The position numbers and the translations under genes are program-made. Shown here one piece after another: positions 32,520-40,961 of a stretch of DNA of 47,844 nucleotides. Location of the stretch: contig JAFRDQ010000077.1 in NCBI GenBank assembly GCA_017411225.1, positions 1 to 47,844 of the forward strand, given 5' to 3'. Source of the stretch: Oscillospiraceae bacterium. GTDB taxonomy: Bacteria > Bacillota > Clostridia > Oscillospirales > Oscillospiraceae. The notes under the pieces were generated by a model. It was not told where the DNA came from. It made no database searches and was given only the letters and a program-made list of their open reading frames with translations. Within the stretch, counting starts at the first letter, position 1. Each line of letters starts with the position of its first letter.

Positions 32520-35500
32520 TTACGCGGCAATCTCTGCCCAGACCTCCGTGCCGTTATCGTCGCGGATGTAGGTGTGGCCGTTTGCGGCTTCCTGAATGGC
32601 GATGTAATACCACATATCCGGGTTCATGTTGTCCGAGAAGGTCTTCATGCCGGTTTCGGGCAGGGTCTCAGGGTTGCGGTTGAGCATGCGGTTGAGCATG
32701 GTCACGGCCTCGGCGCGGGTCACGGAGTTGTCAGGACGGAAGCTGCCGTCACCATAGCCGTTGATCCAGCCGTTGTTCGCCGCCGTGCGGATGTAGGATA
32801 CAGCCCAGTGGTCGGAAACGTCGGTGAAGACAGACGGCATAACCTCCTTGCTGAGCTCCACAAGGACGCTCAGGCGGGTCAGCACCGTGGCGAGCTCTGC
32901 TCTGGTAATCGGGGCATTCGGCTTGAAAGTTCCGTCCGGGTAGCCGGCGAGCACCTTGGCGTTCGCGAGGGTGGAGACTGCGGTGCAGAACCACTCATTG
33001 GCCGGGACGTCGGAGAAGCTGTTGACGCTGGTGCCGAAGGCAGCGCGGCTGGATTCGGTCAGCAGGCGATAGAGGATCGTCGCGACCTCAGCACGGGTGA
33101 TCTGTCCATTGGGATGCACGGTGCCGTCCTCATAACCGGCGATGTAAGCCACATGGGTCTCGTTGTCAAGCACAGGGACGACGGGTTCGTGCTTGACCTT
33201 GATAACCAATACACCGTCGCTGGAGGTGAGCTCGTTGTCAAAGATGTTCAGCGTGCAGTAGTAGACATAGGTCTCGTTCTGCTCGGGAGCAACGTCGCGG
33301 CTCACAGTGAGCGTGCGGGTGTCCGCACCGGAATAGGTGTTGGCGTCGTTCACGTCCGCGACTGCGACAACGCCGTCAGCAGTACGCACCTTCCACTGAT
33401 AGGTAATGAGATTGCCGAACAGCAGGTCGATGATGGACTGCGGATCATTGCCGAGTGCCTTGAGCTTTTCGAGGATGGCGTCAAAATCAAAGCCGTCGGC
33501 CAGCAGCGCCTGGAGAATGTCCTTCAGCATGCCGCCGAAGTCCTCGCCGAGCGCATCCTGCAGCGCCTCGAACAGCTTGTCGAGATCGATCTTGCCGGCA
33601 AATGCATTAAGAATCAGCTCAAGCGCGCCCTTGAAGTCCGCGTCTTCACCGAGGAGCTCCTGCACGGCTGCAATCAGCGATTCAAGCTCGTCGGCAGTCA
33701 TCGCTTCCATATCAAATGTTTCTGCGATTTTCGCAAGAATGCTTTCCACATCAATGTCAACATTCATGGCCTGCAGTCCGGCCACGAGCGCCTTGAGCAG
33801 CTTCGCGACATCAAGATCGTCGCCAAGACCATTCTTGAGAATGTCGATGATCGAATTAAGATCAATCTGCTCGCCGAGCGCCTCTTCAATGGCGGCCTTG
33901 ACGGAGTCTACATCGATCTTGCCGTCGGAGAGCTTGTCCACAACGCTCTTGAGGAAGGCGGAGAAATCGAAGTTTTCGCCCATGGCCTCGGCAAACTTGC
34001 TGAAATCGAATTCGGTGATGTCCTGCTCCTCAAGCGCGGCGACGAGCGCGTTCACAAAGGAGGCCACATCAATATCGCCGGCATCAAGCTTGTCCACGAG
34101 GGAAGCGAGGAGAGCGTCAAAATCCACGCTCTCGCCGAGGGCGTTTTTGAATGTATCAAGGTCAAAGCCGTTGTCGATGACGTCCATCAGTGCGGCGGTC
34201 AGCTTATTGAGATCCATTTCGGTTCCGAGCGCTTCGTTGATTGCTGCGGTGACCTTTGTGAGATCCGCCTGCTTGCCGAACATCTTCAGCACGGTTTTCC
34301 AGTCCTGCTCGCCGCTGATGACGTCCTGCAGTGCGCTCACGATCTCCATGACTTCTTCGGAGGTAAGCTCAGTGCCGAGCTTGTCGGAGATGGTGGCCAT
34401 GAGGCTGTCCATCTCGGGGATCTCCACGTTCATGCTGCGCAGCGCAGCCACGAGCGCCTGCACATACTTCACAACGTCGACATCCTCGCCGAAATCTCTC
34501 TTGAGCATGTCCAGAACGGTATCGGGATCAATCTGCTCGCCGAGCGCTTCCTCGACTGCCTGCTTCACAGCAGCCAGGTCGATCGTACCGTCGGAGAGCT
34601 TGTCCGCGATGCTCTGCAGGAAGGCGGGGGCGTCAAAGCCTTCACCCATGTCCTCCGCGAACTTCTCAAAATTAAAGTCGGTGATATCCTGCTCGTCGAG
34701 CGCAGCGACCAGCGCCTTCATGAGAGAGGCAACGTCCACATCGCCGGTTTCGAGCTTGTCTGCCAGAGAAGCAAAGAGCGCTTCCAGATCCGCGCCTCCG
34801 AGCGCAGCCTGCATCGCGTCAAGAGAGAAGCCGGCATTGACTACGTCCATGAGAGAGGTCTCAATCTGCTCGTAGGTCAGATCGGTGCCGAGGAACTCAT
34901 TGAATTTTTCCACGAAGGGATCGACGTCCACTTCGGTTTCAAACATGTTCAACAGGGTTTGAATCAGCTCCGCATAGTTGAACTCGCCGTCCGTCGCGTC
35001 CTGAACAAGCTTGATGGCTTTCTCCATGCCGAAGTCGTCCCCGAGAACGTCCTTCAGTGCGGCGATGGCCTCGGGCAGGGGGATGGAGTCAGTCCAGGAC
35101 TTGGCCAGCGCCATAAGGGAAGCAATCTGCTCATCAGACAGCTCTCCGTCAAAGAGCGCCATCACGGCGTCGATGAGATCAGAGCCGTCGAGCATGGTGT
35201 TCTCTTCTTCCGCTGCGAAGGGCAGGGCGCTGCTGTTCTGACCAATGCCGCCGAGCATGGAAAGAAGGATCTCCATCAGACCCTGCGTATCCATATTCTG
35301 CATGGTGGCGAGAACGGCGTTGAGCAGATCAGACTGGAAATCGGTTTTGCCGAGAGCGGCGATGAGCATGCCGAGCAGATCGGTATCACCCATCAGATCC
35401 TTCAGGAGATCCTCCAGGTTCAGTTGATTGCCGCTGAGCATACCGGCGAGCATCTCCGCAATCTTAGAGATGTCGACGCCGCTTTTCTGCATCGACTTCA

Positions 35501-35804
35501 CGATGTCTTCCCAGTTGAAGCCGACTTCGTTCAGCAGGGAAGCGAGCGCGTCGATACTGATTCCTTCATCCAGAAAGCCTTTGACCAGCGCGCTGAGATC
35601 AAAGTCCTTGCCGTCCTGCATCTGGGCGGCAATGGAGTCCAGAATGGTGGTCACGGTGAAATCCACCGAACCGGTGCCCTCAATGGCGGCGTTTGCGGGT
35701 GTGACCGTGACGCCAAAGCTGGCGGCACGCGCGCCGGGCATGGCGCCGGTAAACAGGCCGACGACCATCATCAGACACAGAAGCAGCGAGATAGAGCGTT
35801 TCAC
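32520..35804 (-). CDS. Secreted SLH-domain protein with acidic helical repeats (paralogue 2)
   Basis: 1094 residues from a GTG start at 35804, preceded by AAAGGAA; no in-frame ATG fits. It has a signal peptide (KRSISLLLCLMMVVGLFTG, cleavage near ARA), then about 850 residues of acidic amphipathic helices, an Ig-like beta part (LITYQWKVRTADGVVAVADV...) and three SLH domains at the C-terminus (ITRAEVATILYRL, ITRAELATVLTRL, VTRAEAVTMLNRM). Residues about 316-462 and 536-684 are a large duplication with most positions shared. The N-termini and architecture match the downstream paralogue, so they arose by gene duplication. It probably forms or decorates an S-layer; no enzyme motif is seen. Confidence 0.87.
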   Translation of the reverse strand: MKRSISLLLCLMMVVGLFTGAMPGARAASFGVTVTPANAAIEGTGSVDFTVTTILDSIAAQMQDGKDFDLSALVKGFLDEGISIDALASLLNEVGFNWEDIVKSMQKSGVDISKIAEMLAGMLSGNQLNLEDLLKDLMGDTDLLGMLIAALGKTDFQSDLLNAVLATMQNMDTQGLMEILLSMLGGIGQNSSALPFAAEEENTMLDGSDLIDAVMALFDGELSDEQIASLMALAKSWTDSIPLPEAIAALKDVLGDDFGMEKAIKLVQDATDGEFNYAELIQTLLNMFETEVDVDPFVEKFNEFLGTDLTYEQIETSLMDVVNAGFSLDAMQAALGGADLEALFASLADKLETGDVDVASLMKALVAALDEQDITDFNFEKFAEDMGEGFDAPAFLQSIADKLSDGTIDLAAVKQAVEEALGEQIDPDTVLDMLKRDFGEDVDVVKYVQALVAALRSMNVEIPEMDSLMATISDKLGTELTSEEVMEIVSALQDVISGEQDWKTVLKMFGKQADLTKVTAAINEALGTEMDLNKLTAALMDVIDNGFDLDTFKNALGESVDFDALLASLVDKLDAGDIDVASFVNALVAALEEQDITEFDFSKFAEAMGENFDFSAFLKSVVDKLSDGKIDVDSVKAAIEEALGEQIDLNSIIDILKNGLGDDLDVAKLLKALVAGLQAMNVDIDVESILAKIAETFDMEAMTADELESLIAAVQELLGEDADFKGALELILNAFAGKIDLDKLFEALQDALGEDFGGMLKDILQALLADGFDFDAILEKLKALGNDPQSIIDLLFGNLITYQWKVRTADGVVAVADVNDANTYSGADTRTLTVSRDVAPEQNETYVYYCTLNIFDNELTSSDGVLVIKVKHEPVVPVLDNETHVAYIAGYEDGTVHPNGQITRAEVATILYRLLTESSRAAFGTSVNSFSDVPANEWFCTAVSTLANAKVLAGYPDGTFKPNAPITRAELATVLTRLSVLVELSKEVMPSVFTDVSDHWAVSYIRTAANNGWINGYGDGSFRPDNSVTRAEAVTMLNRMLNRNPETLPETGMKTFSDNMNPDMWYYIAIQEAANGHTYIRDDNGTEVWAEIAA

Positions 35805-35856
35805 GATAATCTCATTCCTTTCCTTTCTTTGTGTGCGAGTAGAGATAGTCAATACC

Positions 35857-35884
35857 ATTGTAACACATTTTAATTTTTTTGCAA
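35857..35884 (-). promoter_or_regulatory. Promoter of SLH paralogue 2
   Basis: Minus strand TTGCAA (35879-35884), 16 bases, TACAAT (35857-35862) with TG at the extended position. Confidence 0.72.
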
Positions 35885-35921
35885 GACTTTTGTTCTTTAA
35901 TATGAACAATCTTTTAACAGG

Positions 35922-35950
35922 TTGACAAAAATCATAAGAAACTGTAAATT
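35922..35950 (+). promoter_or_regulatory. Promoter of the PP2C phosphatase gene
   Basis: TTGACA (35922-35927), 17 bases, TAAATT (35945-35950). It is divergent from the SLH promoter, whose -35 lies 38 bases away. Confidence 0.7.
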
Positions 35951-35976
35951 GGAGCCATGAGAAGGAGGGACGCGGC

Positions 35977-37050
35977 ATGAAAACCATCTGTTATGTGCAA
36001 TCCAACATCGGAACGACCCGTCCCGCAAACGAGGATAATTTCTATTGCTGCGGCAGTTATCGCGAGCGGCTGCAGGCGCCGGTGGAGGAGCTGCTGCAGA
36101 ATCCGGAGGGCGCTTCGCTCCTGTTTGCTGTATTTGACGGTATGGGAGGCGAGACTGCCGGGGATGAGGCATCGCTTTTGTGCGCGCAGACGCTGGACCG
36201 CGAGCGGATCGAGGACGGAATGTTTGAAGCGCCGGCCTATTATCATCGAGCCAACGCCGCGGTGACCAGTTTGGGTCAGCGGCTGGGAGAGACGAGCGGT
36301 TCTACCGCAGCTGTGGCCTATCTGCGAGCAAACCGATTGTTTGTGAGTAATGTCGGCGACAGCCGCGTCTATCATCTGCGCGGAAACGCACTGCGCTGCC
36401 TGACTTATGATCATACGCGCTATCAGCAGCTCTCCGACAGCGGATATGCCGTGATTGACGAGAGCGAACGCCATGTGCTGACGCAGTTTCTGGGCATGGG
36501 CATTCAGCGCCCGATGAGCCCGCATTTTGCCATTTCTGTGCAGTTGGAGGTGGGGGATCGCATTCTTCTCTGCAGCGATGGCCTTTCCGGCACGCTGGAC
36601 GACGCCGAAATCCGCGATCTGCTGCAGGACGGCGGACCGGAGCAGACCGGGCGGGCGCTTGTGCGGAAAGCCATGGACGCAGGCTCCATGGATAACATCA
36701 CGGTTTTGATTGCGGACGTCAGCGAGCTCGATGAGGGAGAAGATCCGCTTGCGGATCCCTGGAGCGATGCGCCGGTGACGCGTCGGTTTGATGTGCCGAC
36801 GCCGGATCAGATCATGAAAGAAGAAAGCGCCGCCGAGCGAGAACGTCGGCGGGAGATCCGAAAGTCTGTTTGGCTTGTGATTCTTTCGCTGCTGGGCGTG
36901 CTTGCGGTGTCGGGCGGCATTATCTGGCTTGCGCTGTATCACGCGCCGAATCGGGACGCCGCCACTCCGACGACGATGATGACGGTTGACGGAGATTCGG
37001 ATATTTGGTATCATCAAACCATTCAGAGTCTGGGTCTTGGCGACCTGTAA
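35977..37050 (+). CDS. PP2C-family serine/threonine protein phosphatase with C-terminal membrane anchor
   Basis: 357 residues. The PP2C metal-site motifs occur in order: RPANEDN near 15-21, FDGMGGETAGD, NVGDSRVY, LLCSDGLSGTL and a final GSMDNITVL. A charged linker leads to one membrane helix (about 305-327, SVWLVILSLLGVLAVSGGIIW) and a short outer tail, so the catalytic domain is cytoplasmic. It would reverse Ser/Thr kinase signalling, but no kinase gene is in the window. GAAGGAGG lies 6 bases before the ATG. It is followed by a tiny membrane protein gene and surrounded by SLH-protein genes, so a role in envelope control is plausible. Confidence 0.92.
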   Translation: MKTICYVQSNIGTTRPANEDNFYCCGSYRERLQAPVEELLQNPEGASLLFAVFDGMGGETAGDEASLLCAQTLDRERIEDGMFEAPAYYHRANAAVTSLGQRLGETSGSTAAVAYLRANRLFVSNVGDSRVYHLRGNALRCLTYDHTRYQQLSDSGYAVIDESERHVLTQFLGMGIQRPMSPHFAISVQLEVGDRILLCSDGLSGTLDDAEIRDLLQDGGPEQTGRALVRKAMDAGSMDNITVLIADVSELDEGEDPLADPWSDAPVTRRFDVPTPDQIMKEESAAERERRREIRKSVWLVILSLLGVLAVSGGIIWLALYHAPNRDAATPTTMMTVDGDSDIWYHQTIQSLGLGDL

Positions 37051-37064
37051 CGGAGGGTTCAACC

Positions 37065-37271
37065 ATGTCAGAAGCTTTTACTGTGATGAAACCGGGAGAT
37101 GCTGACCGCCGTCTGCTCCTGAAGCTGCAGCATCGTTTGTTGCAGACGCCGCCGGCAGACCATGCGATGCCGCAGACAGAGGACCGGCTGACTGCAATGG
37201 TGTTTGCGCTCGCACCGATGACGCTTGCGTTTCTCTATCTGATGATTCTGAGCCTGATCCTGTTCCGATAA
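37065..37271 (+). CDS. Small membrane protein of unknown function
   Basis: 68 residues with one C-terminal hydrophobic helix (AMVFALAPMTLAFLYLMILSLILF) ending almost at the last residue and a charged cytoplasmic N-terminus. GGAGGG lies 7 bases before the ATG at 37065, which is 14 bases after the phosphatase stop, so it is second in that operon. I recognise no family. It could be a partner or regulator of the membrane phosphatase (inference from position). Confidence 0.62.
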   Translation: MSEAFTVMKPGDADRRLLLKLQHRLLQTPPADHAMPQTEDRLTAMVFALAPMTLAFLYLMILSLILFR

Positions 37272-37274
37272 CTC

Positions 37275-37316
37275 AAAAAAGATCGACTGTCTCCAATGAG
37301 ACAGTCGATCTTTTTT
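37275..37316. terminator. Bidirectional terminator between small membrane protein and amidase genes
   Basis: A perfect 19-bp inverted repeat (arms 37275-37293 and 37298-37316) around CAAT, with six A on the left and six T on the right. Confidence 0.93.
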
Positions 37317-37345
37317 GGTTAGGAAGCTTCCGCTTCAGCAGGCTC

Positions 37346-38722
37346 TTAGGCAGCTTCGTCAGGCGCAAACATAAAGGGATCGATGACAGCTTCCGGCGCG
37401 GCATTTGTCTCCTCAGTCTGCACCGGGTGTGCATGGATGAAATCATGCATTCGCAGCAAAATGGTGCAGGCTTCTGCGCGCGTGGCGTTGCCCTGCGGCA
37501 CGAATCCCTCGCCTCTGCCGTTGAGCAGGCCGTTGGCATAGCAGAAGAGAACATCGTCTTTGGCCCAGGACTGGATTTGATCCAGATCCGGAATGAGCGC
37601 TGCGGCATCGTCCGACGATTGAATTTGCATTCCCTTGTGCTTGAGATAAAGCGTCATGATATGCGCCATCTGTTCGCGGGTGATTGCGTCAGTCGGGCGG
37701 AACGTGCCGTCTTCAAAGCCGCTGATGATACCGGCGCTGACGGCCCAGGAAACGCTTGCCGCGTAATATTCATTGACGGGAACATCCGGGAACGGACTGC
37801 TTGCCGCGGAATCCAAAGTTTCTCCGCTGAGTCTGGCCAACAGCGTGACGAAATCGGCGCGGGTCAGGGTGTTGTCCGGCTTGAAGGTGTTGTCCGGATA
37901 ACCGTTGACCCAGCCCTTGCTCACGGCAATGTCAATCATATCAGCCGCCCAATGATCGGCATAGTCGATCAGCTGACGGGGATTGCTGCCGATTTTCTGC
38001 AGCCCATAGTAAGCGGCAATGCCGTTTGCATCTGCCAGCGCCAATGCCTTCAGCTTGTCTTCGCTGCTGAGATAGGTCCGGAAATCGTCCTCGTTGGTGA
38101 GATAGCAGTGCTCCACAATCAGCGAAGGAATGTTCTGCCAGATGCCCTCTCGCACGATGCCATAATAATCCGCGACGGTGCCGTTGGGGTTTCGGTGCTC
38201 GCTGGAGTTCAGCTTCAGATGGCCGCGATTTTGCAGGCCGAGCTGGGAGAGCGTGAGCAGCATATTCGTGCCGAGCGCAATTCCGATGTCGGCGCATTCC
38301 TGATTATAGTAGCCATTGCTCGTCAGCATCATGACGCCGTGGACATCTTTGTTATCCAGCGCGTTCAGATGCAGACTGATGAGAACGTCCGCACCGTTTT
38401 GGACGGCATAGTCCACGCGCGGCTTGATTTTTTCGGGATTGATCGTAGGCATTGCGCCCTGACGATCCGTGCGGGTCATGATGACCTTGACATTCTCATA
38501 CGTCTCAAGTTCAGCGCGAAGATAGAGCGCGATCTTCAGCACCAGATCGGCCTCCTGATATTCCACGCCGTCATAGGTGGCGACGGCGCCGCTGTCCCGC
38601 GCGCCGTGGCCGGGATCCAAACAGATCACCAGCGGCTCCTCTTCTGCCGCAAAAGCAGCGGAAGCAAAAGAGAAGCACAGGATTGCTATGAGCAACACAG
38701 AAAAGATTCTTTTACCATTCAT
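37346..38722 (-). CDS. N-acetylmuramoyl-L-alanine amidase with C-terminal SLH domains
   Basis: 458 residues. A signal peptide (cleavage after AFA at 25) is followed by an Amidase_3 zinc domain: His39 in DPGHG, Glu57 in YQEADL, His118 in LSLHLNA and Glu204 in LIVEHCYL, the catalytic glutamate. From about 262 three SLH-type modules follow (LTRADFVTLLARL, ITREQMAHIMTLY, ATRAEACTILLRM), so the enzyme is held on the cell wall and trims peptidoglycan stem peptides. The ATG at 38722 gives a normal signal peptide, but its nearest good ribosome site AAGGAGG is 28 bases upstream, across a small hairpin; the ATG at 38749 is only 1 base from that site. Confidence 0.92.
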   Translation of the reverse strand: MNGKRIFSVLLIAILCFSFASAAFAAEEEPLVICLDPGHGARDSGAVATYDGVEYQEADLVLKIALYLRAELETYENVKVIMTRTDRQGAMPTINPEKIKPRVDYAVQNGADVLISLHLNALDNKDVHGVMMLTSNGYYNQECADIGIALGTNMLLTLSQLGLQNRGHLKLNSSEHRNPNGTVADYYGIVREGIWQNIPSLIVEHCYLTNEDDFRTYLSSEDKLKALALADANGIAAYYGLQKIGSNPRQLIDYADHWAADMIDIAVSKGWVNGYPDNTFKPDNTLTRADFVTLLARLSGETLDSAASSPFPDVPVNEYYAASVSWAVSAGIISGFEDGTFRPTDAITREQMAHIMTLYLKHKGMQIQSSDDAAALIPDLDQIQSWAKDDVLFCYANGLLNGRGEGFVPQGNATRAEACTILLRMHDFIHAHPVQTEETNAAPEAVIDPFMFAPDEAA

Positions 38723-38782
38723 GATTTCTCGTCTGCCGGAAGCAGACATCCCTCCTTATCGGTATTATGTAAATCAAATGTC

Positions 38783-38811
38783 ATTATAGACGAATTCTTT
38801 TAAAAAAGCAA
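38783..38811 (-). promoter_or_regulatory. Amidase gene promoter
   Basis: Minus strand TTGCTT (38806-38811), 17 bases, TATAAT (38783-38788). Confidence 0.82.
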
Positions 38812-38835
38812 TCCTATATCAGAATGGAAATATGG

Positions 38836-38864
38836 TTGACTTTCTGTCAGTTGGATGTTATGGT
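38836..38864 (+). promoter_or_regulatory. Nucleotidyltransferase gene promoter
   Basis: TTGACT (38836-38841), 17 bases, TATGGT (38859-38864), divergent from the amidase promoter with 24 bases between the -35 boxes. Confidence 0.7.
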
Positions 38865-38910
38865 AAGGTGTACCACAAAATATAGAAACACAGTCATGGG
38901 GATATACATT

Positions 38911-39828
38911 ATGAGCAAGAAAACTTTGGTAATTATGGCGGCTGGTCTCGGTTCGCGCTACGGCGGCGTCAAGCAGGTAGAGCGTATGGGCCCCGGAGGA
39001 GAGATCCTCATGGAGTACGCAATCTTTGATGCGCTTCGCGCCGGGTTTGACCATGTTGTCCTGATTATCAAACCGACCATGCTGCAGGACGTCAAGGAAC
39101 TCTTCGGCGACCGCGTGGAGGCTGCGACCGGGCTGAAGATTGACTACGTATTTCAGGATCCGGCCCGCTTTACGGAGGATTATGCGATCCCGCCGGAGCG
39201 CGTCAAGCCGTTCGGCACGGTGCACGCTGTGCTGTGTGCAAAGGACGTGATCAACAGTCCCTTTGCCGTTATGAATGCAGATGATTATTATGGCCGGACT
39301 GCGCTTGAAGAGATCTCCGCTGAGCTCTCCCGCCTGGAAGACGCCGCGCATGCGACGATGGTGGGCTATCAGCTGAAGAACACGGTCAGCCCTTACGGCA
39401 CGGTCACCCGCGGCGTCTGCATCGTGCAGGACGGTCTGCTGCAGAAGGTCAATGAGACTTATAAAATCAAGGTCTGTGCTGATGGCACAATTCGTGATAC
39501 CTCTGAGCGGGAGGACGGCCCGATTCTTGCGCCGGATACGCCGGTCAGCATGAATCTCTGGGGCTGGCATCCTGACATTCTGGATGTGATGGAGCATTAT
39601 TTCCGTGCGTTCCTGCGCGGTCTCGCGCCGGATGATATCAAGGGAGAGTGCCTGCTGCCGATCATGATGGACGAGCTTACGAGAAGCGGCCGGATTGAGA
39701 CCACTGTTCTGTCCACGCCGGATCACTGGTTCGGCATCACCTATCAGGAGGACAAGGCCGGCGTCATGTCGTCTCTCCGTGAGCTGCATGAGAGCTGCGT
39801 ATATCCCCCGACGCTCTGGGGCGAATAA
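38911..39828 (+). CDS. Sugar-1-phosphate nucleotidyltransferase family protein
   Basis: 305 residues. The N-terminal nucleotide-binding loop is MAAGLGSRYGG, followed by PGGEILMEYAIFDALRAGFDHVVLII and the metal-site segment NADDYYGR. It probably activates a sugar phosphate with UTP or another NTP for polysaccharide or glycan synthesis; the sugar cannot be named and it lacks the left-handed beta-helix of GlmU types. The ATG at 38911 opens directly into the fold; upstream in-frame ATG codons lie within the promoter and leader. The ribosome site is weak (GGGG at about 10 bases). A strong terminator follows, so it is monocistronic. Confidence 0.85.
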   Translation: MSKKTLVIMAAGLGSRYGGVKQVERMGPGGEILMEYAIFDALRAGFDHVVLIIKPTMLQDVKELFGDRVEAATGLKIDYVFQDPARFTEDYAIPPERVKPFGTVHAVLCAKDVINSPFAVMNADDYYGRTALEEISAELSRLEDAAHATMVGYQLKNTVSPYGTVTRGVCIVQDGLLQKVNETYKIKVCADGTIRDTSEREDGPILAPDTPVSMNLWGWHPDILDVMEHYFRAFLRGLAPDDIKGECLLPIMMDELTRSGRIETTVLSTPDHWFGITYQEDKAGVMSSLRELHESCVYPPTLWGE

Positions 39829-39843
39829 ATCACTGCATTGACG

Positions 39844-39876
39844 AGATCCCCCGACCAATGTCGGGGGATCTTTTTT
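39844..39876 (+). terminator. Terminator after the nucleotidyltransferase gene
   Basis: AGATCCCCCGAC-CAAT-GTCGGGGGATCT followed by T-rich sequence: a 12-bp perfect stem, 15 bases after the stop. Confidence 0.93.
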
Positions 39877-39948
39877 CAAACATTCAGAAATATTTTCCAT
39901 TTTAGCTGCATGCTATGACGGAAGAACCTTTTGACCGGAGGTGTGACA

Positions 39949-40908
39949 TTGCGTCCAATCAGTTCGATCCTTTTGAATCTTGTTTTCTATCTCTGGCTGA
40001 TCGCGTTCGGCGCGCTGATCGGCGCCAAAACGCTGCGCGGCAGATCATTACCGTGGTTGAGCCGGATGCAGACAATTGTTCTTTTCCTGATTATCCTGGC
40101 TCTGGGCATTCAGCTGGGCGCCAATGATGAGGTTGTGCAATCCGTCGGCGTCATCGGACTCAGTGCGCTGCTTCTGACGACGCTTTCCATGGCTGGCAGC
40201 CTGCTGTTTGCGTTCCTGCTGCGCCGCTTTATTTTGAAGCTGGATCGGCATGTGTTGTCCGTCAGAGAGCGTCGGGGAGAAGAAGTGAAGGAGGGCGGCA
40301 CGGATCTTCGCCTTACATGGATCATCCTTTCCGCGGTCATACTTGGTGTGATTCTGGGTCTATGGGGCTTGCCGGAAGCGGTGATACGCAGGTGCGCGCC
40401 TGCGGTTTCCCTCGGATTGGACGTGATGCTGTTTCTGGTCGGACTGGATTTGGGCTTGCAGGGCGAGAATTTTCGCGTGATGCTCCGAAATGCCGGCCTT
40501 CGCCCGTTGCTTCTTCCGCTGGCGGTTGTGGCCGGCAGCCTCTCCTTCGGCGCGCTTACTGCTCTGGTGCTGCCGTTTGCTCCTCGTGAAACGGCGGCGG
40601 TTTCAGCTGGCATGGGATGGTATTCTCTTGCGCCGTCTTTGATCGCACCTTATTCTCTCAAGCTGTCTGCCGTGGCGTTTCTGGCCAACATTCTGCGGGA
40701 GCTTCTGAGTATTTTACTGATTCCTGTGATCGCCCGGCGTTTGGGCTATCTGGAAAGCATCGCCATCGCCGGTGCGACCGCCATGGATACGCTTTTGCCG
40801 GTCATTTTGAAAAGTACGAATCGACACGCAACGGTCTATGCCTTTGCCTCGGGTCTGATCTGCAGTCTGTTGGTTCCGCTTTTGGTCCCGCTTCTTGTGG
40901 GAATCTGA
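39949..40908 (+). CDS. lysO: Lysine exporter LysO family protein
   Basis: 319 residues with about eight membrane helices. The first module (FYLWLIAFGALIGAKTLRG, then QTIVLFLIILALGIQLGANDEV) and the later core (MLFLVGLDLGLQGENF, AAVSAGMGWYSLAPSLI, ANILRELLSILLIP, ATAMDTLLPVI) match the LysO/YbjE family of L-lysine exporters. The start is TTG at 39949 because GGAGG is 7 bases upstream; the TTG at 39931 lies before that site. No promoter of good quality was found in the gap. It is convergent with the reductase operon and ends at a shared hairpin. Confidence 0.88.
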   Translation: MRPISSILLNLVFYLWLIAFGALIGAKTLRGRSLPWLSRMQTIVLFLIILALGIQLGANDEVVQSVGVIGLSALLLTTLSMAGSLLFAFLLRRFILKLDRHVLSVRERRGEEVKEGGTDLRLTWIILSAVILGVILGLWGLPEAVIRRCAPAVSLGLDVMLFLVGLDLGLQGENFRVMLRNAGLRPLLLPLAVVAGSLSFGALTALVLPFAPRETAAVSAGMGWYSLAPSLIAPYSLKLSAVAFLANILRELLSILLIPVIARRLGYLESIAIAGATAMDTLLPVILKSTNRHATVYAFASGLICSLLVPLLVPLLVGI

Positions 40909-40910
40909 AT

Positions 40911-40947
40911 AATCCCCTGTGCCATCTGTCGGCACAGGGGATTTTGC
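40911..40947. terminator. Bidirectional terminator between lysO and the reductase operon
   Basis: AATCCCCTGTGCC and GGCACAGGGGATT pair over 13 bases around a seven-base loop and are followed by T-rich sequence on both strands. Confidence 0.88.
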
Positions 40948-40961
40948 TGTATCAGGTTTTA

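Noticed and set aside
29468..35804. Regular repeats in the SLH genes as a CRISPR array
   Set aside because: The repeats are in-frame protein repeats of unequal length with no constant repeat-spacer pattern and no cas genes nearby.
32574..35873. 1099-codon plus-strand frame antisense to the large SLH protein
   Set aside because: Its repeats only mirror the repeats of the SLH gene; no ribosome site or domain is seen.
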